64,000 nucleotides of DNA from Ciona intestinalis. Taxonomy: Eukaryota > Chordata > Ascidiacea > Phlebobranchia > Cionidae. Of this stretch, positions 26,143 to 37,800 are shown one piece after another (within the stretch, counting starts at the first letter, position 1; every line of letters begins with the position of its first letter). The notes below the pieces were generated by a model. The model saw nothing but the letters and a program-made list of their open reading frames with translations, was not told the origin of the DNA and ran no database searches. The DNA lies in NCBI RefSeq assembly GCF_000224145.3, contig NC_020178.2, forward strand, positions 702,986 through 766,985, written 5' to 3'. The position numbers and the translations under genes were made by a program.

Positions 26143-29100
26143 ATGAAACGGTTAATCGTTTTATTTGCGCTTGTGTTTATTACTGGCGCTACGGGTAAGT
26201 TTCAACCTGCGTGATTTTTAATTTAAATAACAAAGATTAATTTATTGCAATCTGGGTTAAAGCGTTTCACAACTAACTGAACGCTGTTTTGTAAACTTAA
26301 ACTGCAAGAAATACGTCATGTGTTTCTGATGTATAAGCAGACACCCATGTTATAACTGGACAGTGAGTATTAGGTGTATGAATACACCATATGTGTCTGG
26401 TGCATAAGAAGACACCCATGTTATTACTTGAAAATGGGCACAACCCTAGATACACCTATAATATGCTCGTTACAATAAAGCCTAGACTTCATAAGTTCTT
26501 TATGTTTTAGGTTACGGCTTCAGGCACTGGCCTTGGTACTTCCCAACTGTACCACCGCCGGTATGCGAATTCTGCTTTTCAAGTGATAAATGCGTTGGGC
26601 CGGCCGACAATTTAAACGCTGCGTGTAAAACCTGCTTGAATACATATTGCGGTGAGTTGTGTTTCTATTTAAAACAATATATGGTAATGTAGGGTGAGAT
26701 TGGACACCTTTAGCACATAATATCTAAATACCCTGCTCGTGTTTTAAACAATTAACAACGGTCAGAAGTCGTGAGTATATAGTTTTATATTTTTTTGAAT
26801 GTTCTTTGTTTACTACGAAATGGGACGAGAAAACACAATGAAAAAATGTCCCATCTTCCCCCACCCACTATATAGTAATGTAGGGTGAGATGGGATAACT
26901 TTAGCACACAATATCTAAATATCCAGATCGTGTTTTAAATTATTAACAATGGTCTTTGGGAGTCGTGAGGAAATTATACGCAATTCGTTAAATGTTCCTT
27001 ATTTATTACCAAATTAAGGTAAAAATAGAACAAAAACGTTCTTATTTTACTCCTTTACTATACTGTTTAGAGCTGTGGCGTGGTTGGTTAGCGCGCCTGA
27101 TGCCTCTAGCCAAGAGCTAATAAATAGGCTGGTTTGTGGCTTAATGCTGCCACCATTGTAGGCGCGTACGTGTCGTCGGGTAAAACACGTAATGGCAATT
27201 GCTCCAACTCAATGGTCCTTTATAGGTTGTCCAAACTACCAACCATAAATTAATAAATAAATAAAAAGATGATAAAAATCACCTTACATAAGTGGCAACT
27301 CTTAAGAAAAAAGTTACATACGCGGCAACTTTCGCGGGGTGTATGAAGCGGGGTGTATGAAACAGCACACCAGTCTTATAACGACTATATCATATTGTCC
27401 CGCCACACTAAGACAAATAAGTTACATTGATTTCTATTCTAATATATTTTATAACTTATACATATTTATAACTTACATTATATTTGTTGTAGCATCGACT
27501 ATAACCAACCTGGGCCAGGTCGGTTCTTCAGCTGACTGCATAGCAAGGGCATGGCCGACCTACTGTAGCGCCTCTTGTGGGGTTTATTCTGCAGCTAGAA
27601 CCGACAAGTGTGTCAATTGTGTCAGGGCTTGCAAAAGTAAGATTTTACTTAGTTCTATATAGGCCTCTAAATCCACCATTTCTGTGTCTAGGGAATAAAT
27701 AGGATTCCATGGTAATTAAATATATTACAGTCTGTACTAAAAATCTCCCGCAACGTAACTTGGTGTATTCGCACAAAAATATCTTAAATAAAAATGAAAT
27801 AAATTTGTTATTTTGGGCTGAACAGCCACGTTTTTACTTACTGGATAATTATTTTCTATCCATTTGTATTTTAAATAGTTACTGTTACTTCCCTTCTATT
27901 CGTTGCTTTAATAATTTGATTATACCTGTCGTATTTAAAGAGATGAATCAAATACGTTATGTTTCAAAACCCCATATGGGTAGGAAATTTTCTCACTTTT
28001 GCTGACAAATACTCTAGAAAAAAACAAAACAGTTTAATATGTTATGTTTGGGGCAATATGGGCCAATCCTGACCCAAATCCTAATAGGACCCAATGCGTG
28101 CCACGCTGCAGGACCTCACCCACTAAGAATATAATATACTTTAATATGTTATTTTCATCTAAAATTCTTTGGTAATTTCCAGCCAAGTTTGACGCTATGA
28201 TACCTGCAAAATGTCCCGCGATCACCGGGGATCCGTGCCTAAGTTGCGAATCTGCTACCGCATGCTTAACCGAGGCGGAAGTAAGGAACTTAACACTTAC
28301 TAAGCCGGTTTGTCACCAATACGTCGGCAGTTTATGCATTCGTAAGTAAAAGTGTGTAGTGAATAAATGTAACTTATTTATCCTCGCGTGGCACAGCAAC
28401 GACGGTCGTTATAACATGAATGTTCTGTTTCATTCACCTCGTGCCCGCTTACGAGCTACCGCGACTGTCGTTGCTCTGCCACGCTTGATCTAAGTTTCAT
28501 TCATTCATTCATTCATTCATTCATTCATTCATTCATTCATTCATTCATTCATTCATTCATTCATTCATTCATTCATTCATTCATTCATTCATTCATTCAT
28601 TCATTCATTCATTCATTCATTCATTCATTCATTAATTCATTCATTCATTCATTCATTCATTCATTCATTCATTCATTCAAATTACACTATACTATACTAT
28701 TCCATACATACAGAAAATGCGCCGGTTCTGACAAGCGCCTGCCTTATCTCCGCGTGGACGAATGCTGCATCAGGTTGTGGCGTCTTGACTACAGCCATGA
28801 GAAATCGTTTCACGGCGTGTGGAACTTGCCAGGCGGCATGTCAAAGTAAAAACTTTTTTTAAAATTTATTGTAGGGTAAGAAACGGGCATCTTTGTCACA
28901 CAATATGCCAGTTTTCTGATTGTTTTAAACACTTAACAGCAGTCTATAGGGGGGTCGTTAGGATACGGTTTTATAACTTGTTGTATTTTGTTATCGGGAA
29001 GAGAAACTGGAATGAAAAGGTGTCCTATCTCCCCCACCCTACTATACATTTAATTTTCAGGGGCACAGACCTGCGCACGGAACTGTACAACGATGACGAC

Positions 29101-30602
29101 ATACCCGACTACTATACCTTGTGCAGCCTGCAGAGTAAACTGTAACGGTAAGAACAAATCGTATGAAATTTTACATCAAAAACGGCGCCGTGCTATAGTG
29201 GTTGCCTGACTCACTAATTGGATTAAGGCTCGGCGCTGCTACTATTGCGGCGTAAACAAAACACGAGGTGTATTAAACAGAACACCCGGCGTGTCATAAC
29301 GGCTGTCATTATCGACAAGTATAAACTAATTAGAAACATTAATTCATAAGTGCTTTTATTAAATTTAAAAAGGTTCTAACTGCCTTTCTTTGCAACGCGT
29401 GCAGATTTTCGCGCAAAACAAATTTCTGACAATAATTTAGTGAATTCCGGCGCCTTTTATTTAAGTAATGCGCGTGGCGTGTTGTAATCTACATTCCCAC
29501 GCGTCTCTTGCTTTTTCTACTACCAAGTTACTTAGTTTCCTTGTGTTGCTATGCCAGTTGTACTATAGTTGAGTTAGTGTATGCGTTTAGTTGTTATTTA
29601 ATTACTTTAATTGTTTACATAGAATACTTTCGCAGTATATTAAAAAGGACGTACCAACGAAGAATCAAAATTTGTGTATTATTAAAAATACTAAAACTTC
29701 ATCTAAAGTAGCGCCAAAGTTGTTCGTTTTATTTGAAACTTTGCTGGTACCCTTAGATCACACTTGAGCATCTCTATCCATATACCAATTGTCATTTTTC
29801 GTTGGTATGCCCCTTTAAGTCCGTTTAAACTTTACATAAAAAGGCGTGACATAATGTAGTATACAAAAATACTCACCGTTATTCCTTTTCAGGTACAACA
29901 ACCGCATGTGCGCCAGGAGCCTGCGATCCTGGGTGTGCGCCATGTGATGCCTGCTTCAAGAATTGTGAGATAGGTACACAACGATTGGTGTTGTTTGAAA
30001 CGTTGTGATTTTAACGTATCTGTTTGTCAGTGGTCAGCGCGCCTGCGTCTAGCTTGGAAATTACAAGTACGAGGTATGACGCGGCTTCCGCTGCGGTACC
30101 ATGGCAAAATAGCGTGCCTGCCTCTAACCCATAGGTAATGGGTTCAAGGCCTATCGCTGCTACCATCGTGGGCATGTATGTCCTTGAGCAAGACCTTTAA
30201 TGCCAATTGCTTCACCCTAGTGGTCCCTTATAATTATAGGGTGTCCAAATTGCCTAGCAACCATTAAAAAAACAATATCTCGTAAGGTGACACAAGGTGT
30301 ATGGAACAGAACACCCGTGTTATAACGACTGTCATTGCCCGTCACACGAAGCTAAAACAGTTAGATTCATTCATTCATTGTGTTTTTTTATTCCCATAGG
30401 ATCGTTTCAGATTCAAAATCCTTGCAATTGCCCGAGTGGGCGCATCGGCAGGAGATATGGCGGTTATTTCGGCGGAGGAGGTTACAGAGGGGGTTACGGT
30501 TACGGGAGGCGCGGAGGCGGTCGTCGTGGCGGTGGGCGTCGTGGACGGGGCCGTGGAGGCCGTCGTGGACGGGGCCGTGGAGGTCGTCGTGGTCGCAAGT
30601 GA
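26143..30602 (+). CDS. Secreted Cys-rich, Arg-Gly-rich protein B
   Basis: Eight exons: 26143-26194, 26511-26651, 27493-27636, 28183-28341, 28714-28845, 29061-29147, 29893-29973, 30400-30602; total 999 nt, 332 residues, all introns phase 1. It begins with the signal peptide MKRLIVLFALVFITGATG. Cys modules are encoded exon by exon: CEFCFSSDKC...CKTCLNTYC, then exons ending CVNCVRAC, CGTCQAAC, CAACRVNC and CDACFKNC. Exon 4 is a variant module. Exon 8 begins IQNPCNC and ends in a Gly/Tyr then Arg/Gly tail built on a 24-bp repeat. Exon lengths nearly equal those of gene A (144/144, 87/87, 81/78 and 132/135 for exons 3, 6, 7 and 5), showing tandem inverted duplication. Unlike A, it has no N-terminal RG tract. 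The product is probably extracellular. Its function is unrecognised. Confidence 0.9.
26333..26435 (-). repeat. Short copy of the 71-bp repeat in intron 1 of Cys-rich gene B
   Basis: About 1.4 units (acacccatgttataactgga, ggtgtatgaatacaccatat), located about 140 bp after the 5' splice site. Confidence 0.8.
26688..27065 (+). mobile_element. Two adjacent TAGTAGGG-type MITEs
   Basis: Copies at about 26688-26875 and 26878-27065 stand head to tail in intron 2 of Cys-rich gene B, each opening gtagggtgagat. The second is more decayed at its right end. Confidence 0.8.
27072..27440 (+). mobile_element. SINE copy with internal duplication
   Basis: tRNA-like head gtggcgtggttggttagcgc, middle, then two consecutive versions of the tail part (catacgcggcaactttcgcg and repeats of ggggtgtatgaa), ending at taagttacattga. 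Confidence 0.75.
28488..28679 (+). repeat. (CATT)n microsatellite, about 48 units
   Basis: About 190 bp of nearly perfect cattcatt repeats with one interruption (attaattc near 28632). It follows SINE-derived sequence in intron 4 of Cys-rich gene B, so it is probably an expanded SINE tail, which in other copies is only 2-4 units long. Confidence 0.95.
28870..29048 (+). mobile_element. TAGTAGGG-type MITE, shortened
   Basis: Left end tgtagggtaagaaacggg; right end aggtgtcctatctcccccac. It fills most of intron 5 of Cys-rich gene B. Confidence 0.8.
30088..30389 (+). mobile_element. Full-length tRNA-derived SINE
   Basis: Plus-orientation copy in intron 7 of Cys-rich gene B: head with gggttcaaggcctatc, middle ccatcgtgggcatgtatgtc, tail part acaaggtgtatggaacagaa and end attcattcattcattg. 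The ATTC tail ends about 10 bp before the exon 8 acceptor at 30399. Confidence 0.85.
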
Positions 30603-31836
30603 AGTACAAAAAGAGAGGGCACGAAGAAAAAGGAGAACTAGAATTTCAAAACTTGAAATGTCGATCTTATACTCGGGTTATTATATAAAAGACACGAATC
30701 ATTTTTAGTAGGGTGGGGAAGATAGGACATCTTTTTGTTCTACTTTCCCGTCCCATTTGATAGTAAACAAAGAACATGCAATGAATTATAAAACCGTATC
30801 CTCACGACTTCCATACATAGACCGTTGTTAATCGTTAAAACATGATTAGGATATTTGGATATTGTGTGCTGAAAGTAACCAGTCCCCCACCCTATACTAT
30901 ACGTCACAGGTTAAATAAGTTACAGGTTCATTACGTCACATGTTTTACGGCACTGGTTTATTACGTCACACATGATCTACCGGTTCAAGATAAATAAATA
31001 TATCGGAAAAATGTTCATTGGTTTTGTTCATTTATTCGTTTTGGATATTTAGGACTGCTACCACGTGTTTTACAATATATTTATATACTTTGTACTTTTT
31101 AAAAACAAAATGGATTTTTTTTAATAATTTGACAAAGGGATTTTTGTGCTTTGCTACCAACTCTAGGATTCGAACCGATGAAGTTTTAAACCAAAGGCTC
31201 GTTTTTCTCACGCGTTAAATTGCTCCAGGCAACATCACTTCGCTTCTCGAGTTTTTGCGGTCGGTCGCATTTTAAATCAGAAGTCTTAACTGTATTGAGA
31301 GTAATGTTGCATAACTGGTTTAATGTATTTAGGTTTGTAAGCTTTAAACAAACCAGACGAGTATACAACAGTTTTAGAAAGCTTTTTTAAAGTGTACTGT
31401 ATATAATACTGCAAGAGAAAGGGATAAAATGAACCACTAAGTTACAAATGTAGTAATTTGTGGGCGAAAACGAGTTGTATGAAACAGAACGCTTGAGTTG
31501 TACCGACTGCCGTTGCCGCCGCACGAGGATACATATATAATTACAATGGTTTGTTCATTTAGTTTTAAGACGTACTATAATAGGGTATATGTTTTGGTAT
31601 TTTCACTATAGGGTGGAAGCCATACCAACTGTGGTGCAGTGATTAGGACTCTAATTAGAAACGGGTACTAGATTCGAGGCCAGGTAGTACCATTGTTGGC
31701 TAATGCAAATTTCAGCGCAGATTTCGGTTTTCAAGGCCTAATATAGTATTGCTATTTATTTTAATTTGCTGTTTTTTTATATTTTAAAGCTTACATAACG
31801 ACTATGGAATAAATTAGGTAAAAAATAACTTCCAAA
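30603..31836. other. Intergenic region between Cys-rich gene B and the TIR receptor gene
   Basis: 3' UTR of gene B, with a variant poly(A) hexamer TATAAA at 30684-30689 but no canonical AATAAA nearby. This is followed by a TAGTAGGG-type MITE at 30706-30901 and a SINE piece near 31430-31550. The rest appears unique and AT-rich. A TATA-like ttttatattttaaag lies near 31772-31788, about 50-65 bp upstream of the receptor start codon. I see no further gene. Confidence 0.45.
30706..30901 (+). mobile_element. TAGTAGGG-type MITE in the 3' flank of Cys-rich gene B
   Basis: Left end tagtagggtggggaagatag; right end cccccaccctatacta. The insertion lies about 100 bp after the stop codon. Confidence 0.85.
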
Positions 31837-34800
31837 ATGAAGAAACTGGAATACATAACAGCGTGGGTAATCGTTGTTACTGTTTTCTGTGGTTTATCCG
31901 TACATGGAGAGCGAGTCAGACGTACAAGTATAAACTGCCCACAGAGCTGTAGTTGCGGTTTGTTTAATAACGGTAAGTGGATTGTGTGGTGTAGCATACG
32001 TGGCCTATACGTCACGAACTTGAGGTGTACGGCTTAATTGGTTTATAATAGTAGGCTTATTAGAAAATGAATGAATGTAACTTATTTGTCTTTGCGTGGC
32101 GGGGCAATGACAGTTGTTATAAAATATAGAGGTTCTGTTTCATGCACCTTGTGACCGCTTACGAGTTACCACAAATGTAACTTGTCCCATCTTCCCCCAT
32201 TGTACTATATTAGGCTGGCAATTTAGATAACCCATAAAGGACCACTGGGTTGGAACATTTCCGTTCGGTATCCTTGCACAAGAGCACAAACGTCCACAAA
32301 GGTAGCAGGATCAAGCCTTTACCCCACAATACTATATAATACCACCATGCGTACTACTTTACAAGAACTTATCTTTTGGTATTGGTTTAAATGATATCAC
32401 TGAAAATGAATTTTGACGTTTAAGATTAAAACTGTATCCTGCATATGGGCCGCCATGTTTGAATTGAAACTTAACAAAAATTTCGTGTTTTATACAATCA
32501 TCATGTAACGTTTTGCAAATTGCATTTCAGATAAAAAGTCGATCAATTGCTCCAACACTGAGAAAACTAATGTCCCTCAAGATATACCTGGAGACTCTAC
32601 GCTGGTTGATCTCAGCAATAATGTGATAACTGGTATTGGACGAAGAGATTTTAATCAGATGGTTCAGTTGCGCACAGTAGATTTATCCAGAAACACAATA
32701 ACGGTAGGGTAATTGATATGAATAAATGAATGACGTACCTCATTTATCCTCGCATGGTTGGGCAACGACAGTCGTTATAACATGGGTGTTATGTTTCATA
32801 CACCCGTGCGCACTTACGAGATAGGCTACCATATATGTAATGTTATGGATATATGTATGGTTTGGGTGCTGCTTGGGTTTGGTGTATGTGAATATGCTTG
32901 CAATATGACTTGACAGTAAGTGTGAGGTGTATGAATACACCGTGTGTGTCTAGTGTATAAGAAGACACACATGCTTAACTCGACAGCGGGCATGAGGCGC
33001 GTGATTTAAAACACACTGCCGATTACGTTATTGCCCCATCCAACAAAACGACAATAACATAAGTCATAACACCGGGCGTTTCGTTATTTTACGAGCACGA
33101 ATAACTAATTTATTGCGTGTAAAACTAATCGCCTGCACAAGACACAGCAGGTGTTACAATTGAATTGCTGCATCTATAAAAAACGTTACTCATGGCGCGT
33201 ATGATTTATTGCTTATGCGTTTTAACCTTTAGGGCACATCAAGTGATAGCAGTTTTGTATGTATGCGCCTTATCTATTTGCGCGTCCCCTATGGTATAAA
33301 TTGTAATTAGACTGTAACCGTTAAGTGCTATATAGTCTAAAATGCTAATGAAATCTCGTGATAAAATAATGCATTGTTTATCAGCGTGAAACAATGTTTA
33401 TACCTTTTACGAGTTTGATTTTCATATTTAAAGGTTGGGGTTTGCCGTGTGATTTAAATTTGCAACGGGTAAAAGGACAGTCCTTCAAACACGCTATACG
33501 GACAAAAACTAGTTTAAAAAATTATTAAAACAAAGCGTAGCTGCTAAACCCATCACGAGCAGTATAAATTAACATATATTCAGTTGCACTTAGTCATAAC
33601 ATGCTATCTTTTGACCGACCTACTATATTACGTTTCAGGCAATTGACGGTTTTGCGTTCGACGCTTCCCATTTAGAATTCCTTGACCTTTCGTTTAACCC
33701 GCTTGGTAACTTAACTATAAACGATCTTGGGCAAGCTGCAAGGTCGTTACGAGTTTTGAATATATCTGATACGAATATAAGAAGATTTCCTATGCTAAAG
33801 GACCCGCAAGGTAAAGTAATTATATACAAGAAACAAAAACCGGTGTATTTTAAGAGTTCAAAATATATTGTATCTATTTTACATATTTTTTTACTGTTTA
33901 AAAACAGTAATAAGTTTTGACGCGCGTTTTTATAAAGTCGTGATAACACTGTCGAATAATTCTGTAAGAATATTTTCCTGATTATCATAAAATGGGGATC
34001 CGTAGCAATAAAATTAAAAAGGTCTTGTCTGACAATTAAAGTGTCCCATCTTTCCACACCCTACTATATATAATAACAATGTAATGTGTTTAAGTAACGT
34101 TGAGTTCAGATTTTTGGAGTCATAATCAATTTGTACTTTCACGCGGCATGGTATAGGTTACAGTCTATCTATTACCTAACACCTCTAGTTTTGAAGTCCA
34201 ATTTACCTTCCCATATTTTTACAGGCCGCTACATGACCCAACTAAAACGTCTCGTGGCATCCAACAACCTCTTTCCTGAGATTCCATACGGGCGTCTGCC
34301 TACAGGTCTTGAATACGTTGATGTGTCGTGTCTTGAAATGCGCATGTTACGAGCTAGAACCTTTCGTGGGCTTCTCCATTTAAAAGAGATTCGAATAACT
34401 GGATGCGACGCACAACAGGTAAAGGTTATACTTTAAACGGCTTTATTCTCGCGTGGTGGTGCAACGGCAGTGGCTTATAACACGGGTGTTCTGTTTCATA
34501 TACCCTGCGCGCTTACGAGTTACCAGGTATGTAACTTCTTTATCCTCGTATGGCGGGGAAACGACATTTGTTATAACACGGGTGTTCTGTTCAACACATC
34601 CTGCGCCCGCCTACGAGTATACAGGTGGCTGTACACAGTATCCGGAATTGTCCGTTTTGCCTGTTTTGTCCGGATTTCGCTGCCGCATGCGGAACTCGGT
34701 AATGGGTTTGCATAAGACTTCGCACGCGAATTCGCACGCCGGATACTGTGGACAGCCACCTTTACCAGGCATGTAACTTACGTTATGTTTTACAACAGAG

Positions 34801-37800
34801 AAAACTAACGGCCATAGAAAGAGGTACATTTCAAAGTATGCCATCGCTTCAACTCCTAGATTTAAAGGACAACGCTTTGACAAGAATTCCAAAAGGTTTA
34901 CCAACAAATATATTGGTTCTAGATCTGTCACATAACTCGTAAGTTCTAAAGCAATACTAAATGAATGTAACAATGAATTATAAAACCGTATCATCACGAC
35001 TCCCATGGACCGTTGTTAATTGTTAAAAACACGGTCAGGATATTTGGATATTATGTGCTAAAGGTGTTCCATCTTTCCCTATTCTACTATAGACAACCAC
35101 ACTCGGTGGATTATTATGTGTCTGGCTTTGCATTGCCCTTAGGCAGAGTCAATAACTATATTATGGATTGTATATCCCATCGGATTAGGCGCATGTGTGA
35201 CTGTTTACATTTGCAGCCTAAAAGTCGTGTATAGACTTATTAAACTTTGGCGTTTTTAATATCACTTGATTTGCTATTGCCTGTACACAACTGTATTACA
35301 TTTGCTTGATTTGAAATTTTTGGAAGAGGTCGCTATAGGTTATTTTGCTATAATCACTATAATAATGTTATATGGCACAAAGCTTTGTAAATGCAACTAT
35401 TATAAGCGAAAATAAGTACAATTGGAAACTATACTTTTTAAAAAATTATAAATAATAATGGTTTTATTAGTGTGTAATACAGAACTTCTATGCAAAATCT
35501 TACTGTGAGGCATCTCATGGCACCTGGGACCAATGTATGATCTGTATAACTAATTTTTGGTGACAGAATTTTACGAGTTAAGTCCGGACAATGTTCGACT
35601 GCCGAGTCGGTTGATACGGTGACGTCGGAAGATTATTTCCCAGTTGAAGAACGAACAAGTAAGTTGGGGAGTGAATAAAACTAAACATATCAGCCCCTGT
35701 AATAGGACACGTACTTAAAAGCTGTTGCTGCCAAGTGCCTGGCATATACTTGCTTTCTAAATAGTTCTTCTGGAATGTATTTGTGTTCTGACGTTTCGAT
35801 TACGCCTTATAACGTTGCCCGGCCACGCGAGGTTATTGAATAAGTTACATTTATTTATTTATTTAATTACCCATCATTCTGTTATTACTTCATCTAATGT
35901 AGTATAGTCTACTATACGTTGTAACTTATGTTTAATTACAAAATAACAGTAGCTGTTTCGAAGCAGGCTACAGTGTTTAACCAATAATCTTCCATTTCCA
36001 TCTAGTCTAGTAGTTTACTGTTTACTTTTGTTTTATGATAAATAACAATATCAGAAACTTTTGTGCTTAAGCTAAACTGAGTCTCAACCTAACCAACAAT
36101 CTTGTCATTCTATTACAGCTGCGCAGAGCAATATTGGTAGCGAACTATCAAGCCTTACAGTGCTAAGAAAATTAGATCTATCAGGGAACTCAATACTTCA
36201 ACTCTGTATTGATGATTTCATGTTTATGAGAGAACTAAAGGTAAATGCCATACCTTTATAGTATATTTCTATTCTATATGGGCTATAACAGTATATGAAA
36301 TGCCATGGGGCCTAGAATTTAGGCCAGAATTGGTCCGTTTCCTCTACACCCAGGGTGCTCCAACCCATAAGTTACCACTAAGTTTGAAGCAATTGCCGTT
36401 AAGTGTATTTCCCCAAAATACATATATACACCCACAATGGTAGCAGCGTAAAGTCTCAAACTTGTATATCTGTAAGCTGAAGGCAGATGCACTAGTATGC
36501 CACATACTCACTTTAATTGAACTTTGGTTCCACTTGAATAACTATAACTTTCTTCACCAGGATTTGAACCTCAGCTCTAACACATTGAAACAGTTCCACC
36601 CTCAAACCTTCGTATACCCATCAAACCTTGAATCGTTGGATCTTAGTTACAACAACCTGGTTACTTTCAACACGTACAACTTGGTTGCACTAAAAGGTAG
36701 GAGTTTTTAAATTGGGTTTTTCTATTCCATATGGGCGAGGTTCTACGGCGCGGCATGGGGTGTAGGCTTGAGCTATTGTTCATTAAATGTTTTATTGTAA
36801 GAGCCCGGCCAATAGGTCTGCCATTTTAAATGTGCTTTGACCAAAATCAACCAATTATGTTCTATATGGGCGAGGTTCCACACTGAGGCATGCTAGAGCA
36901 CTTGGGAGTTAGGCCAGAGTTGTACAAATACGAATTCAAAAAAGTTTAACCATTTCTTTTCGCAAAAGCTCCATTTATTTCTTCCCTTAGGAGGTAATGT
37001 GCCAATTCTGGCCTAAATCTCTGGTCCCGTAGCATGCCGCGCTGCAGGACCTCAACAACGTAAAATGCAATTAGAATATCTCTTTAATTGATTACTATTC
37101 ATTATTTCAGAGATCTATTTACAAGGCAACCGCATTGGAACAGTACAGAATGAAATGCAGTTAATGTTACCATCATTACGTAAAGCCGACTTCTCAAACA
37201 ACCCCTACAGATGCGACTGCCACATCACCAGTTTTGTAGATTATGTTCAAACCACATCCGTGTTATTACTTAACAATAATTTAAGTAAGTCTAAGGTTTC
37301 ATGCTCTGCTGACGGTTTGTAGTCTTTGAATGAATGTAACTTATTTATCCTCTCTTGGAGGGGCAATGACAGTCGTTATAACAGGGGTGTTCTGTTTCAT
37401 ACACTTCGTGCCCGATTAGACGACTGTTTACGTTCAGTATAATAAATTAGATCAGATATTTCATGCTTTTAATTCCTTTTATTGTCTCATTTGGTAGTAA
37501 ACAACGAATGTTTACAGAGTTATATAAAAGTATCCTCACGACTCTAAACGAGCGTCATTGTTAATTGTTAAAAACACGATTAGGAAATATGGGATATCAT
37601 GTGCTAACGGTATCCTTCTTTCCCCACATGTTTTGTGTATGGTTTTCTATCTTAGAATATTTTCTATATAGGTTTCTTATACCATTTTTTTTCTTTTCAG
37701 ATTTATACTCGTGCTTTATGCCGGTAGGCCTACGAAATCAACCGCTTATAAACGTTATTTCCAGCCAACTTGTATGTGACGAAGTGACCAGTACTAAAGA

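Larger units (their letters stand above)
33945..37640 (+). mobile_element. Truncated TAGTAGGG MITE fragments in the TIR receptor gene (list)
   Basis: Partial copies at about 33945-34075, 34970-35092 and 37455-37635 retain ggaccgttgttaattgttaa and/or the right end catcttccc-type sequence. A comparable fragment lies at 40905-41035. Confidence 0.65.
31837..37783 (+). other. LRR ectodomain exons 1 to 10 of the TIR receptor
   Basis: Exons 1-9 and the start of exon 10 encode about 475 extracellular residues: a Cys-rich N-cap (CPQSCSCG with INCSN), then LRR units including VDLSNNVITGI, LEFLDLSFNPL, LRVLNISDTNI, LKRLVASNNLFPEIP, LVLDLSHNS, LRKLDLSGNSILQL, LESLDLSYNNL and IYLQGNRI, then the CxC type C-cap. 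Exon 6 (35567-35658) inserts a less LRR-like Ser/Thr/Glu stretch. The ectodomain is shorter than in typical vertebrate TLRs. Confidence 0.85.

Noticed and set aside
20225..30602. Identification of the Cys-rich pair as vanabins
   Set aside because: Cysteine spacing is superficially similar, but size, RG tracts and exon-modular structure differ from what I know of vanabins.
30388..30708. Several overlapping ORFs on both strands over the Gly/Arg tail of Cys-rich gene B
   Set aside because: GC-rich codon repeats leave alternative frames open. Only the frame continuing exon 7 in phase 1 matches the paralogue.
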